Assembly: GCA_001897855.1 (NCBI GenBank)
Contig: MKUO01000013.1
Location: 1 to 64,000, forward strand
Reading direction: 5' to 3'
DNA from: Bacteroidetes bacterium 43-93
GTDB lineage: Bacteria; Bacteroidota; Bacteroidia; Chitinophagales; Chitinophagaceae
DNA length: 64,000 bases
This document shows, in pieces, positions 26,468-35,668 of this stretch (position 1 is its first letter; every line of letters begins with the position of its first letter). A program made the position numbers and the translations under genes. The notes beneath the pieces are model-generated. The model was not told the DNA's origin and made no database searches. It saw only the letters and a program-made list of their open reading frames with translations.

Positions 26468-27187
26468 ATGCAGATAGAGATATTATACCAGGACGATGAT
26501 ATGGTAGTGGTGAATAAACCAGCCGGGGTGTTGGTTATCCCTGATAGGTTTAATGATGCCCTGCCGTCGCTTAATAAAATGCTGGAAGATAAACTAGGCA
26601 CTAAAATATGGGTAGTCCATCGTCTAGACCGCGACACAAGCGGGGTTATTTGCTTTGCTAAAAATGAAGAAACGCACAAATACCTTTCCGGCTTGTTCGA
26701 GAATCATGATGTAGGCAAGTTTTACGCCGGCCTGGTGGTGGGCCGCGTAGTGCCAGAGGAAGGACGCATAGAAGCGCCTATTGCTGCACATCCTGCCATC
26801 AAAGGCAAAATGGTAGTGGCAAAGAAGGGGAAACCATCTGTTACGGATTATAAGGTAGTAAGTCAATGGGCGCTGTATTCTTTGGTTCAATTCCAGATAC
26901 ATACCGGGCGCACTCACCAGATCCGTGTCCATATGCAGTCTATAGGGCACCCCATAGTTTGTGATGAGCTGTATGGCGACGGGCAGCCTTTTTTACTATC
27001 AAATATCAAAAAGAAATACAAACTCTCTGAAAAGGAAGAAACAGAACGTCCGTTGCTTAGCCGCCTGGCATTGCATTCTTACCGTCTTACCCTCGTAAAG
27101 CAGGATGGCACAGAAATATCGGTCGAGGCCCCTTTGCCCAAGGATATAGCTGCGACCGTTAGGCAGTTGGACAAATGGAGTAAATGA
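26468..27187 (+). CDS. RluA family pseudouridine synthase
   Basis: This 239-residue enzyme isomerises uridine to pseudouridine in rRNA or tRNA. It shows the RluA signatures VVNKPAGVLVIP, the catalytic Asp in VVHRLDRDTSGV, and FQIHTGRTHQIRVHMQSIGHPIVCDELYG. There is no N-terminal S4 domain, so it resembles the short RluA/RluC-type or TruC-like members; the target base cannot be given. It is 1 nt downstream of ybeY, so the two are probably co-transcribed. Confidence 0.93.
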   Translation: MQIEILYQDDDMVVVNKPAGVLVIPDRFNDALPSLNKMLEDKLGTKIWVVHRLDRDTSGVICFAKNEETHKYLSGLFENHDVGKFYAGLVVGRVVPEEGRIEAPIAAHPAIKGKMVVAKKGKPSVTDYKVVSQWALYSLVQFQIHTGRTHQIRVHMQSIGHPIVCDELYGDGQPFLLSNIKKKYKLSEKEETERPLLSRLALHSYRLTLVKQDGTEISVEAPLPKDIAATVRQLDKWSK

Positions 27188-27256
27188 TAGGGGCGAAACA
27201 GTAACGGCTGCGGTTAGCAGTTTACAATTGGATCAGCAATTAGCATTTAGTTTTTT

Positions 27257-27264
27257 TACTTTTG
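27257..27264 (+). promoter_or_regulatory. -7 promoter box (TACTTTTG) of gldC
   Basis: Exact TAnnTTTG match, 24 nt before the gldC ATG. Confidence 0.55.
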
Positions 27265-27288
27265 GCTTTTGAACTTTGAATTAGCAAT

Positions 27289-27636
27289 ATGAAATCGAAT
27301 ATCAATATACAAGTAGAGCTGGATAATGAAAAAATGCCGGAAACCATAGAGTGGAATGCTCCTGATGGCGGTGTGGAAGAACCTCAAAAAGCAAAGGCTA
27401 TATTATTAGGCCTTTGGGATGGTGAGGAGAAATCTGCACTCAGGATAGACCTCTGGACAAAAAAAATGATGGTGGATGAAATGAATGATTTCTTTTATCA
27501 AACCATTCACGGTATGGCAGATACTTATCTGCGCGCAACTAAGAATGAAGCTCTTGCCAGCGAATTGAAGACTTTCGCCAAAGACTTTCTGAAGAAAGCC
27601 AGCGACGCTTTGGAGCAGTCAGAGAAACAACAGTAA
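27289..27636 (+). CDS. gldC: Gliding motility protein GldC
   Basis: This 115-residue protein matches GldC in length and sequence (INIQVELDNEKMPETIEWNA, KAILLGLWDGEEKSALRIDLWTK, MNDFFYQTIHGMADTYLRAT). GldC is found in Bacteroidota that glide or carry T9SS. It is cytoplasmic or membrane-associated and its exact job is unclear. Its presence fits the T9SS-sorted protein at 7089. The yqeY-like gene follows 33 nt downstream. Gliding itself cannot be concluded from this gene alone. Confidence 0.9.
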   Translation: MKSNINIQVELDNEKMPETIEWNAPDGGVEEPQKAKAILLGLWDGEEKSALRIDLWTKKMMVDEMNDFFYQTIHGMADTYLRATKNEALASELKTFAKDFLKKASDALEQSEKQQ

Positions 27637-27669
27637 AACCTTATTATTTCACCCATTTAACCGATAAAA

Positions 27670-28122
27670 ATGGCATTAGAACAAAAAATCATGGAGCAGA
27701 TGAAGGATGCAATGAAGTCTAAAGATGAGGCTGCATTGCGTACCCTCCGTGCTATTAAAGCGGCAATACTTATTGAGAAAACCTCCGGGTCCGGCACAGA
27801 GATCACCGAGGCTGACGAGATTAAGATGCTGCAAAAGATGGCCAAACAACGCCGCGATTCGCTCGACATTTTTACGCAACAAAACCGCGAGGATCTTGCG
27901 GCAAAAGAACGCGAAGAGCTGGAGATCATAGAACGCTTCCTACCTAAGCAAATGAGCCCTGAGGAATTGCAGGCAGAACTGAAACAGATCATCACCCAGG
28001 TAGGTGCTACGTCACCGGCAGATATGGGCAAAGTGATGGGCGTCGCTACCAAACAACTGGCAGGCAAAGCAGATGGCAAGCTGGTATCTGAAACGGTAAA
28101 ACAACTCCTGGCGCAGGCTTAG
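27670..28122 (+). CDS. GatB/YqeY domain-containing protein
   Basis: This 150-residue YqeY-family protein begins LEQKIMEQMKDAMKSKDEAALRTLRAIKAAI and carries IIERFLPKQMSPEEL and VGATSPADMGKVMGVATKQLAGKADGKLVSE, the family landmarks. The domain is related to the tRNA-binding tail of the GatB amidotransferase subunit; stand-alone proteins probably bind tRNA or aminoacyl-tRNA. It is 4 nt upstream of a CvpA-family gene in an apparent operon with gldC. Confidence 0.92.
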   Translation: MALEQKIMEQMKDAMKSKDEAALRTLRAIKAAILIEKTSGSGTEITEADEIKMLQKMAKQRRDSLDIFTQQNREDLAAKEREELEIIERFLPKQMSPEELQAELKQIITQVGATSPADMGKVMGVATKQLAGKADGKLVSETVKQLLAQA

Positions 28123-28126
28123 GCTT

Positions 28127-28672
28127 ATGATGCTCGATATCATCGGCATTGCATTAATAGTACTATTTTTTGTACGCGGCTACATGAAAGGCATCATTGT
28201 AGCCGCTTTTTCTATTCTCGCAATTATCCTCGGCATCGTTTGTTCACTGAAGCTATCAGAACGGTTTGCTACCTTTCTTGCAGATCAACATATCATCACT
28301 TCAGGCTGGTGTCAACTGGTAAGTTACCTTGCAATTTTTATCGGTATTGTATTAATAGTACGTCTTATAGCAAAGGCAATAGAATCTTCACTGGAAATGG
28401 CAATGCTGGGCTGGGTAAACAGGGGGATCGGTGGCCTTTTATATGCCTTTATGATAAGTGTAGTATGGAGCACTTTTTTATGGATAGGCACTAAAATGCA
28501 CATCATCAATGAAACAACCATTATAAATTCTAAAACCTATCCGTATTTGTCCCAATTAGCACCCTGGCTATTTCAGCGTATCGGTAAAATCTGGCCTATG
28601 GTCACAAGTATTTTTCATGATCTTGAATTGTTTTTCGGAAAAGTAAATACGCATGTGGATACTGCTCGATAA
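28127..28672 (+). CDS. CvpA family membrane protein
   Basis: This 181-residue inner-membrane protein has four hydrophobic helices and the CvpA start MLDIIGIALIVLFFVRGYMKGII, plus NRGIGGLLYAFMISVVWSTFLW. CvpA was named for colicin V production but acts more widely in envelope function. It lies 4 nt after the yqeY-like gene. Its last 20 nt overlap the start of the glutaminase gene, so translation of the two may be coupled. Confidence 0.88.
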   Translation: MMLDIIGIALIVLFFVRGYMKGIIVAAFSILAIILGIVCSLKLSERFATFLADQHIITSGWCQLVSYLAIFIGIVLIVRLIAKAIESSLEMAMLGWVNRGIGGLLYAFMISVVWSTFLWIGTKMHIINETTIINSKTYPYLSQLAPWLFQRIGKIWPMVTSIFHDLELFFGKVNTHVDTAR

Positions 28673-29219
28673 TTACGACTCTTTTACTTACATACTTCAT
28701 CATTACCTGCTGCAAACGGGTAATGAATGTATTGTATATAGAAATGATGAGATCACTGTAGACCAACTCAAAGCTTTGCAACCATCCCGGCTAATAATAT
28801 CCCCCGGTCCGGAAACGCCATTGCAAGCCGGTATAACTATGGATGCTATTGCTCATTTCCATAATCGTATTCCTGTTCTTGGTGTGTGTCTTGGCCACCA
28901 GGGTTTAGGCATGTTTTTTGGCGCGCAGTTACAACACGCGCCTTCCCCGATGCATGGCAAAACCAGCGAGGTGCAGCACTACAGCCATCCCCTGTTCAAT
29001 AACATCAATAATATTTTCACTGTGATGAGATATCACTCTCTTACATTAGGCGATCTTGATGGCACAGGCTTAATTCCCTTAGCGCACAGCACAGATGATA
29101 AATGCATTATGGCGCTTGCTCATGAAAAATACCCTTGCATAGGTATACAGTTCCATCCGGAATCGATAGGAACGCCGGAAGGGCTGCAGTTATTGAAAAA
29201 CTGGGCTAAACTTTTTTAG
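28653..29219 (+). CDS. pabA: Aminodeoxychorismate/anthranilate synthase glutaminase subunit
   Basis: This 188-residue class I glutamine amidotransferase starts ILLDNYDSFTYILHHYL. It has SPGPETPLQAG, nucleophile Cys79 in GVCLGHQGLG, and the His-Glu pair in IQFHPESIGTPEG. It would supply ammonia to a PabB or TrpE partner. No chorismate-binding subunit or trp gene is nearby, so PabA is favoured over TrpG or a shared subunit, without proof. The gene overlaps cvpA by 20 nt and the convergent lycopene cyclase by 30 nt. Confidence 0.88.
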   Translation: MWILLDNYDSFTYILHHYLLQTGNECIVYRNDEITVDQLKALQPSRLIISPGPETPLQAGITMDAIAHFHNRIPVLGVCLGHQGLGMFFGAQLQHAPSPMHGKTSEVQHYSHPLFNNINNIFTVMRYHSLTLGDLDGTGLIPLAHSTDDKCIMALAHEKYPCIGIQFHPESIGTPEGLQLLKNWAKLF

Positions 29220-29903
29220 GCTTCTTTGCTTTGCCCATTCCATGATAGTAATATTACCTAACAGTAACAGCAGGCCGTAAAAAGTATCTTCTACCGGTAT
29301 AGTGTACATTCTTACTCCAAGGTTTTCCGTATCGTTATACATCACTACCGGTAATGATGTAAGCAGGCCATTAACTATAAAGAATGGAATAAGGCTGAAA
29401 AGGTAAGAGACATAAAATCGCTCCATCTTCAGGTATCTAAGTCTTGCTCGATAAGCATGCAGCAATATCAATACAAATCCGCAAATACTAAAACTGGTAA
29501 AAGTGTATGCCTTTTGCGCAAAAATCATCCCTGTTATTAATAGCAAAATACCAAGAGGCCTTGTAACTTTCCAGCCCCAGGCTTGGCCATCCAGGCCCGG
29601 TATATAATATTGCAGGCATTGATAAATAAAGACACAGCTATAAGGTATTGCTAGAAAGAACAACCATTCTTCTATTGGCAGGCCTAGAAGCCCGGCACCA
29701 AGAGTATATTTGTCATTAAAAGACCAGACACCCTGTTTTGTAAACAATACATCCCAGGCAATGAAAAATGTTCCGGTTAACACCAAACCCGGCAGCAGCC
29801 ATTTCCAGTATTTGTAAAACCCTACCCTTTTGTCAAAGCTGAAAAGGAAAGGGAATAGAATACTAAGTACATCTATAAGCAAATATGTATAATGGCTATT
29901 CAT
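29190..29903 (-). CDS. Lycopene cyclase, CrtYcd type
   Basis: This 237-residue membrane protein has about seven helices and two repeats of the heterodimeric-cyclase domain, with paired acidic motifs GLPIEEWLFF and IPVEDTFYG. It would cyclise lycopene ends to beta-carotene. It follows crtZ with a 4-nt ATGA overlap, so the two are translationally coupled. Its 3' end overlaps the convergent glutaminase gene by 30 nt. The lycopene-making genes (crtE, crtB, crtI) are not in the window. Confidence 0.9.
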   Translation of the reverse strand: MNSHYTYLLIDVLSILFPFLFSFDKRVGFYKYWKWLLPGLVLTGTFFIAWDVLFTKQGVWSFNDKYTLGAGLLGLPIEEWLFFLAIPYSCVFIYQCLQYYIPGLDGQAWGWKVTRPLGILLLITGMIFAQKAYTFTSFSICGFVLILLHAYRARLRYLKMERFYVSYLFSLIPFFIVNGLLTSLPVVMYNDTENLGVRMYTIPVEDTFYGLLLLLGNITIMEWAKQRSLKKFSPVFQ

Positions 29904-30394
29904 ATTACCTCTGTATCGGCAGGCATGTTCATTTTCTCGTCGCGCTTCACCTTCTCCCAGTATTTTAGTGGCACAATGAGGAGCCCAAAAGATTCTCCAT
30001 CCTCTTTTTGCCTGTGTTTATGATGCATTTTATGCGCCCAGCGTATCACTTTTACATACCTGCTATTGCTGCGCTTGAACCATTTAAAGCGCTGGTGTAT
30101 GATCACATCATGAACCAGGAAATAGCACCAGCCATACAGGAAAATGCCAATTCCAACGGCCACCAGCCAGCCAATATGGTATAGCCCACCAAACATAAGG
30201 GACAACCAGCACGGCACAGCGAAAATTAAAAAGAAGGCATCATTTTTTTGAAACGGGTGATACCCGCCGTCATGATGGTCTTTATGTAAGGACCATAGAA
30301 ACCCATGCATCACATATTTATGAGATGCCCAGGCCACAAATTCCATCACCAGGAATGCCCCTATTGTTGTTAATATATATCCTATCCAGGCCAT
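29900..30394 (-). CDS. crtZ: Beta-carotene hydroxylase / sterol desaturase family (CrtZ-like)
   Basis: This 164-residue di-iron membrane hydroxylase has four histidine clusters: HKYVMH, HKDHH, HDVIIHQ and HKMHHKH. It would add 3-hydroxyl groups to beta-carotene rings, giving zeaxanthin. The ATG at 30394 was chosen over an in-frame TTG five codons upstream. Directly downstream is the lycopene cyclase gene, which strongly supports the carotenoid role over other sterol-desaturase activities. Confidence 0.92.
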   Translation of the reverse strand: MAWIGYILTTIGAFLVMEFVAWASHKYVMHGFLWSLHKDHHDGGYHPFQKNDAFFLIFAVPCWLSLMFGGLYHIGWLVAVGIGIFLYGWCYFLVHDVIIHQRFKWFKRSNSRYVKVIRWAHKMHHKHRQKEDGESFGLLIVPLKYWEKVKRDEKMNMPADTEVI

Positions 30395-30429
30395 GATTTT
30401 TTTAAACAATCAAAGTAATTAATTGTTCA

Positions 30430-32286
30430 TTAATCGTTGCAGTATTTGATCAATGCTGCCTCAGCTTCCCTGTAATGAAGGTTCCTTGCCATATTCAGGT
30501 CGTGGCATGGTTCCAGTCCTATTTGCTCTTTTGCCAATCCTCTCCAATACCATGCCTGCCCGCTTTTAGGGTTGTGGTCAATCACATGCCCCATATCCGT
30601 AATAGCATCTTGCGCATTGCCGGATTTCACCTCTGCTATCCCCCTGCCCAGGTAAAATATCGGATCTCCATCGCCATATTCTATGGCTTTGTTAAAGCTG
30701 CCTATCGCTTGCTGGTAATCGCCATCCTCATCTTCGCAGCTACCCTTTACATAATAAGCACGAGCATTATTAGGTTCTTTCTCTAATACTTTATTAATAT
30801 CATTCAACGCCCTTAGGTATTGTCCGGTTTGCTGAAAAAGTAATGCGCGTGAAAACAAAGCTTTAGAATATTCATTGATGGCAATACATCGGTCCAGGGC
30901 GTCTTCTGCCTCTTTATACTTTCCTCTTCTTAGATGCAACACTCCCAGATTATACCATGCTTTATAGTTTTTGTCGTCTAGCGTTACTGCTTTTTGTATG
31001 TGCTCCAGCGCTACATCGTAGTCCCCTTGCTTCATATAAACACCCCCAACACTACTCTGTGCTACGGCAGATTCCGGGAATGTATCTGTAACAGATTGCC
31101 AGAATGCCAATTCTGAAAGCCAGATATTGTTTCTTTTCTGGGTGGCAAAAAGAAAAACTAACGCAACCACACATAGAATAATTGAAACCACAATTTCCTT
31201 TCCTTTTTGTCCTATGGCCTCGTAAAGATAATATACCATCGGTAGCCATATACCAAGGCAGGGAATGTACAAATACCGGTCTGCCATCAGCACTTCGCCA
31301 AACTGCACAAATTGCAGCACTAAGGCGATATTCACCGTGTAGAAAAGTATTCCGCCTGATAAGATGTACCATTTTTTCTTATAGGCAATTACGCCCAATA
31401 CCATTATGCCTGCAGCTATCAGTGTATATACTGTTTGTATTGCCCCGGCACTCTGCGGGTAAGGATAAAGCACAGACAGTTTTACCGGCGCAAAAAGGTT
31501 AATGATGTATTGTACATAAGCGTAGCCTGCAAATAATATAGTGTCTAATATTCCGAACTCAGGATGCTGATCCAGAAAGTTTCCTTGTTTTTGCGCTTTG
31601 AGGGCTATAAGGCCAAAGACGATAGACAATACCAGGAAAGGAACTTTCTGTAACCATACCTTAGGGGAAGAAATATTCCGGTGCATCCACACATCTACCG
31701 CTATTAATGCCAATGGCAATGTTACAGCTGCCGGTTTGCATAGCATCGACGCCAATCCTAATATAAATGCCGCCACCAATAATTTTCGTCTGTCTTCTAT
31801 TATATAACCCGCATAGCAGATAAGGCTACCTAGGAAGAACAAAGCATACAATACATTCTTTCGTTCCGCAACCCATGATACTGTTTCTGTTTGCACAGGA
31901 TGTAAGGCAAACAATAGCGCAACAAAAAAACCAACCCACTTATTTTGTTGTATCCGGTTTACAAATACATAAACGAGCCCCGCATTTATGATATGCAACA
32001 AAATATTGGTGAGGTGGTATGTAAATGGCTCCTGTTTTCCTACCAGGTAGTCAATGGCATACGATAATAAGGTCAACGGGTGGTAGTTACCTATATAAAA
32101 ATGAGTAAACCAGTTTTTAATAGCATCCGCCGTAATGTTTTGTATATCAGCATTATGCAACACATATTCTGGGTCGTCCCAGCTCATAAAACCAGCGCCA
32201 AAAACCGAACTATAAGCTATAAGTATCGCCATCGCCAATAGCGACAGGTGAATAATGGGTAGATATTTTGCTTTGGCTACTTGCAT
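30430..32286 (-). CDS. TPR-containing glycosyltransferase-like membrane protein (TMTC/PMT-like)
   Basis: This 618-residue protein has about ten N-terminal transmembrane helices (to about 400) and four to five TPR repeats at the C-terminus (about 420-610). The first loop has GFMSWDDPEYVLHN, the acidic pair expected for GT-C enzymes, and HPVQTETVSWVAERKNVL is typical of TMTC-like O-mannosyltransferase relatives. It may glycosylate exported proteins; the substrate is unknown. It lies between birA (35 nt upstream) and crtZ on the same strand, so it could belong to either unit. Confidence 0.82.
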   Translation of the reverse strand: MQVAKAKYLPIIHLSLLAMAILIAYSSVFGAGFMSWDDPEYVLHNADIQNITADAIKNWFTHFYIGNYHPLTLLSYAIDYLVGKQEPFTYHLTNILLHIINAGLVYVFVNRIQQNKWVGFFVALLFALHPVQTETVSWVAERKNVLYALFFLGSLICYAGYIIEDRRKLLVAAFILGLASMLCKPAAVTLPLALIAVDVWMHRNISSPKVWLQKVPFLVLSIVFGLIALKAQKQGNFLDQHPEFGILDTILFAGYAYVQYIINLFAPVKLSVLYPYPQSAGAIQTVYTLIAAGIMVLGVIAYKKKWYILSGGILFYTVNIALVLQFVQFGEVLMADRYLYIPCLGIWLPMVYYLYEAIGQKGKEIVVSIILCVVALVFLFATQKRNNIWLSELAFWQSVTDTFPESAVAQSSVGGVYMKQGDYDVALEHIQKAVTLDDKNYKAWYNLGVLHLRRGKYKEAEDALDRCIAINEYSKALFSRALLFQQTGQYLRALNDINKVLEKEPNNARAYYVKGSCEDEDGDYQQAIGSFNKAIEYGDGDPIFYLGRGIAEVKSGNAQDAITDMGHVIDHNPKSGQAWYWRGLAKEQIGLEPCHDLNMARNLHYREAEAALIKYCND

Positions 32287-32321
32287 TTCAGGCCGTCTAA
32301 AACTACGTTAAGTTCTTTTAT

Positions 32322-33083
32322 TTATTCCCATTTCCAGTTAGCTACTCCGTGTACATACCCTGTTATTGACCCATCGGCCAATTGTACCCGTAGCAACCCT
32401 TTGTCAGAAACGTCTATTACCCTTGCCTTCCACTCCCGCCCCGTGGCGTCAACAAATGCCTGGTCTTGCCCTTTGTGAAACAGGTAATTGTTATAGCGTT
32501 TCATTATATCTATTTTACTATCAATAGTATATATATTCTTTAGTATTTCTGTACGTAACTGTCCAGCAAGTTCGTACACAGGATAGTTTATCCCTGACTC
32601 TATTTTCAGCGAGGTGCCATAAACAAGGCTTTCATCGAGCTTAGGCTGCAGCACATTTAATCCTATCCCTATTATACTGTAAGACCAGTTACTCCCCCGC
32701 AATACGTTCTCTATCAATACTCCCCCTGCCTTTTTGTCATTGACAATTATGTCATTGGGCCATTTGATGCGTATATCCCAGTTTTCGTTTAGGCCTTGTA
32801 ACACATCAGCAATTCCTGTAATAACACATGCGTTAAATATAAATTGTTCGTCCAGTTTATGCATCGGAACGCAAATTATGCTCATTAGGATGCTTTGGCC
32901 GGGTATGTCCAGCCAGGTTCTGCCACGCTGGCCCTTACCTCCCGTTTGCTGCTGCGCAAGAATTGTCATACCCGGTTGTGCCGTATCGGCATCGATTAAC
33001 CGCATGGCATAGTTATTGGTACTGTCTATGGTATCAAGTTCTATGATCGGGGCATCCAGAATAGTTTGTAGGATTAGTGCCAA
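32322..33083 (-). CDS. birA: Biotin-[acetyl-CoA-carboxylase] ligase
   Basis: This 253-residue enzyme attaches biotin to the biotin carboxyl carrier protein. Visible motifs are IDSTNNYAMRL, the biotin-binding QQTGGKGQRGRTW, and KWPNDIIVNDKKAGGVLIEN. There is no N-terminal helix-turn-helix, so it is not an autorepressor. The start must be the TTG at 33083: an in-frame TAA lies four codons upstream and the next Met is residue 27, inside the conserved core. It is divergent from rsfS, which also uses TTG. Confidence 0.93.
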   Translation of the reverse strand: MALILQTILDAPIIELDTIDSTNNYAMRLIDADTAQPGMTILAQQQTGGKGQRGRTWLDIPGQSILMSIICVPMHKLDEQFIFNACVITGIADVLQGLNENWDIRIKWPNDIIVNDKKAGGVLIENVLRGSNWSYSIIGIGLNVLQPKLDESLVYGTSLKIESGINYPVYELAGQLRTEILKNIYTIDSKIDIMKRYNNYLFHKGQDQAFVDATGREWKARVIDVSDKGLLRVQLADGSITGYVHGVANWKWE

Positions 33084-33093
33084 AAAGATTATT

Positions 33094-33101
33094 TAATTTT
33101 G
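33094..33101 (+). promoter_or_regulatory. -7 promoter box (TAATTTTG) of rsfS-ftsH
   Basis: Exact TAnnTTTG match, 45 nt before the rsfS TTG start, in the 63-nt divergent region shared with birA. Confidence 0.55.
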
Positions 33102-33146
33102 AATGATTATACTGATATTGCCTAACAAAAATAGACTTTTAGGAAT

Positions 33147-33548
33147 TTGGAGAAAATAATCACCACATTACAGGGACGGAAGAAATCTGTAACCCGCCTC
33201 ACAAAAAACAGCAAACTCATCAAAGCTGTAATCAAAGCCATAAAAGAAAAGAAAGGGGAAAACATTGTATCGCTCGATCTAAGAAAAATTGACGAAGCAG
33301 TTGCCGACTTCTTCATTATATGTGAGGCTCAATCCCGTACACAGGTGAACGCAATAGCCGATTTTATTGAAGAAACTGTGCAAAAGGAATGCGATGAGAA
33401 ACCTTATCATATAGAACGCAGTGATTTATGGACTTTGGTGGATTATGTGAATCTTGTAGTACATATTTTCCAAAAAGAACATAGAAAATTTTACGATCTC
33501 GAAAGCCTTTGGGCTGATGCAGAAAGAGAGGAGCATAACGAACAATAA
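33147..33548 (+). CDS. rsfS: Ribosome silencing factor RsfS
   Basis: This 133-residue protein binds ribosomal protein L14 and blocks subunit joining. It carries the RsfS core DEAVADFFIICEAQSRTQVNAIADFIEETV, the DLWTLVDYVNLVVHIF stretch and FYDLESLWADA. The start is TTG at 33147: an in-frame TAG lies at 33132-33134 and there is no ATG or internal Met anywhere in the frame. It precedes ftsH by 26 nt, a gene order I recall as common in Bacteroidota. Confidence 0.93.
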   Translation: MEKIITTLQGRKKSVTRLTKNSKLIKAVIKAIKEKKGENIVSLDLRKIDEAVADFFIICEAQSRTQVNAIADFIEETVQKECDEKPYHIERSDLWTLVDYVNLVVHIFQKEHRKFYDLESLWADAEREEHNEQ

Positions 33549-33574
33549 CAGATTTATATCGCTTTAAAGAACAA

Positions 33575-35566
33575 ATGGAAGACAATAAACAACGCCCGAT
33601 ACCGGGCAACGATAATAAACCCCAGAAAAAAGGCCCAAGATTCAATATCTATTGGGTGTATGGCCTTATGGTATTAATACTGCTGGGATTACAATTTTAT
33701 AGTGGCAATATTTACAATACTACCCAGGAAATAGGTTTCCAGGACTTTAAAACACAATACCTCGACAAGGGTATTGTTGATGAAGTGATCATTGTAAATA
33801 AAAGCGAAGCTGAAGTTTATACTAAACAGCCTCAGGCTAACACCAATGACAAATCTCTCTTCAGCAATCGGGCTAAAGAACCGGCTGTAAGGTTCACTAT
33901 TGGTAGCGTAGAGCAGTTTGAGAATAACCTGAAAGATGCACAGGCAAATATTCCTGAAGATCAGCGCATACGTGTTAAATACCAGGATCGCATTAGCCTT
34001 TTCCGCGAAATATCAGGCTTCTTATTGCCCGCTATCCTGCTGGTAGCTATGTGGTTCCTTATTATGCGCAAGATGGGCGGCGGCGCAGGTGGCGGCGCAG
34101 GCGCAGGTGGCATATTCAACATCGGCAAATCCAAAGCGCAGCTATTTGAAAAGGGCACAAGGGTTAATATCACGTTCAACGATGTAGCAGGTTTGGATGA
34201 AGCCAAAGTAGAGGTAATGGAAATTGTTGACTTTCTGAAAAATCCTAAAAAATATACGGCTCTTGGTGGTAAGATACCTAAAGGTGCATTATTGGTAGGC
34301 CCTCCGGGTACCGGTAAAACCTTGCTTGCAAAAGCTGTTGCGGGCGAAGCCCAGGTACCTTTCTTCTCTATGTCCGGTTCCGATTTCGTGGAGCTGTTTG
34401 TAGGTGTGGGTGCCAGCCGTGTTCGCGACCTGTTCAAGCAGGCCCGTGAAAAAGCACCTTGTATCGTATTCATCGACGAAATAGATGCTATCGGCCGTGC
34501 GCGTGGTAAGAACGTGGTAATGAGCAATGACGAACGCGAAAATACGCTCAATCAGTTACTGGTAGAAATGGACGGATTTAGTGGTGATACTGGTATCATT
34601 GTATTGGCTGCGACTAACCGCCCCGATGTATTGGATAGCGCGTTATTACGCCCGGGCCGTTTCGATAGGCAGATATCTATAGACATTCCGGATGTTAAAG
34701 GCCGTGAAAAGATATTCGATGTTCACCTGAAACCTATTAAGAAATCATCAGACCTGGATATACATAAACTGGCTGTGCAAACCCCTGGCTTTGCAGGCGC
34801 AGATATCGCTAATATATGTAATGAAGCTGCCCTGATCGCTGCCCGTAAAGGCAAGACAGAGGTAGATATGGAAGATTTCAATGACGCCATAGATCGTGTG
34901 ATTGGTGGACTGGAAAAGAAAAATAAGATCATACTTCCCGAAGAGAAAAAAGTGATTGCATATCACGAAGCGGGTCACGCGGTGTCAGGCTGGTTCCTGG
35001 AGCATGCCCATCCATTGGTAAAGGTAACGATCGTGCCGCGTGGTGTAGCTGCATTGGGCTACGCTCAATACCTGCCAAAGGAAATGTATATACGCAATAC
35101 AGACCATCTGGAAGATGATATGTGTATGTCTTTAGGCGGCCGTGCCGTAGAAGAACTGGTATTTCATAAAATATCTACAGGTGCGCTGAGCGATCTGCAA
35201 CACGTAACACGCATGGCGTATGCGATGGTTTCTATGTACGGTATGAACGATAAGATCGGTAACATATCATTCTACGATCCGCAGAACGATACTACCATGA
35301 CGAAGCCATACTCTGAAGAGACCGGCAAGATCATCGACGATGAGGTTCGCAAACTCGTAGATAATGTTTATCAAAAAACGAAAGCTTTGCTTACAGAGAA
35401 AATGGATGCTGTGAAACTGATTGCTGAAGAGCTCCTGAAAAAAGAAGTGTTATATAAAGACGATATGGAACGCCTCATAGGCAAGCGACCATTTGAAGAT
35501 GCGATTGCATTAGAGGGCGTAGTAACACCGCCACCGGTAATGGGATCCACATCGGTAGAAAGTTAA
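33575..35566 (+). CDS. ftsH: ATP-dependent zinc metalloprotease FtsH
   Basis: This 663-residue inner-membrane AAA protease degrades misfolded and regulatory membrane proteins. It has a TM helix near 26-44, a periplasmic domain, and a second TM near 148-166 followed by a Gly-rich linker. The AAA domain has Walker A GPPGTGKT from residue 242, [16 protein letters not shown], and the SRH region [19 protein letters not shown]. The protease site HEAGH starts at His464. All catalytic residues are present. A strong terminator follows. Confidence 0.97.
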   Translation: MEDNKQRPIPGNDNKPQKKGPRFNIYWVYGLMVLILLGLQFYSGNIYNTTQEIGFQDFKTQYLDKGIVDEVIIVNKSEAEVYTKQPQANTNDKSLFSNRAKEPAVRFTIGSVEQFENNLKDAQANIPEDQRIRVKYQDRISLFREISGFLLPAILLVAMWFLIMRKMGGGAGGGAGAGGIFNIGKSKAQLFEKGTRVNITFNDVAGLDEAKVEVMEIVDFLKNPKKYTALGGKIPKGALLVGPPGTGKTLLAKAVAGEAQVPFFSMSGSDFVELFVGVGASRVRDLFKQAREKAPCIVFIDEIDAIGRARGKNVVMSNDERENTLNQLLVEMDGFSGDTGIIVLAATNRPDVLDSALLRPGRFDRQISIDIPDVKGREKIFDVHLKPIKKSSDLDIHKLAVQTPGFAGADIANICNEAALIAARKGKTEVDMEDFNDAIDRVIGGLEKKNKIILPEEKKVIAYHEAGHAVSGWFLEHAHPLVKVTIVPRGVAALGYAQYLPKEMYIRNTDHLEDDMCMSLGGRAVEELVFHKISTGALSDLQHVTRMAYAMVSMYGMNDKIGNISFYDPQNDTTMTKPYSEETGKIIDDEVRKLVDNVYQKTKALLTEKMDAVKLIAEELLKKEVLYKDDMERLIGKRPFEDAIALEGVVTPPPVMGSTSVES

Positions 35567-35571
35567 TTTTT

Positions 35572-35605
35572 AAAGAAGGGCAGCTAAGCTGCCCTTCTTT
35601 ATTTT
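35572..35605 (+). terminator. Terminator after ftsH
   Basis: AAAGAAGGGCAG (35572-35583) pairs with CTGCCCTTCTTT (35589-35600), followed by ATTTT. Confidence 0.88.
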
Positions 35606-35668
35606 ATCCACTTCCTCCAATAATTTGGCCTTAAATTTCGTTTGCTATTGGCTATCTTGCCATTGTTT

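Noticed and set aside
33961-34551. Long open frame of 196 codons on the minus strand inside ftsH
   Set aside because: It lies wholly opposite a well-conserved AAA and protease gene, has no recognisable domain, and reflects the codon bias of ftsH.
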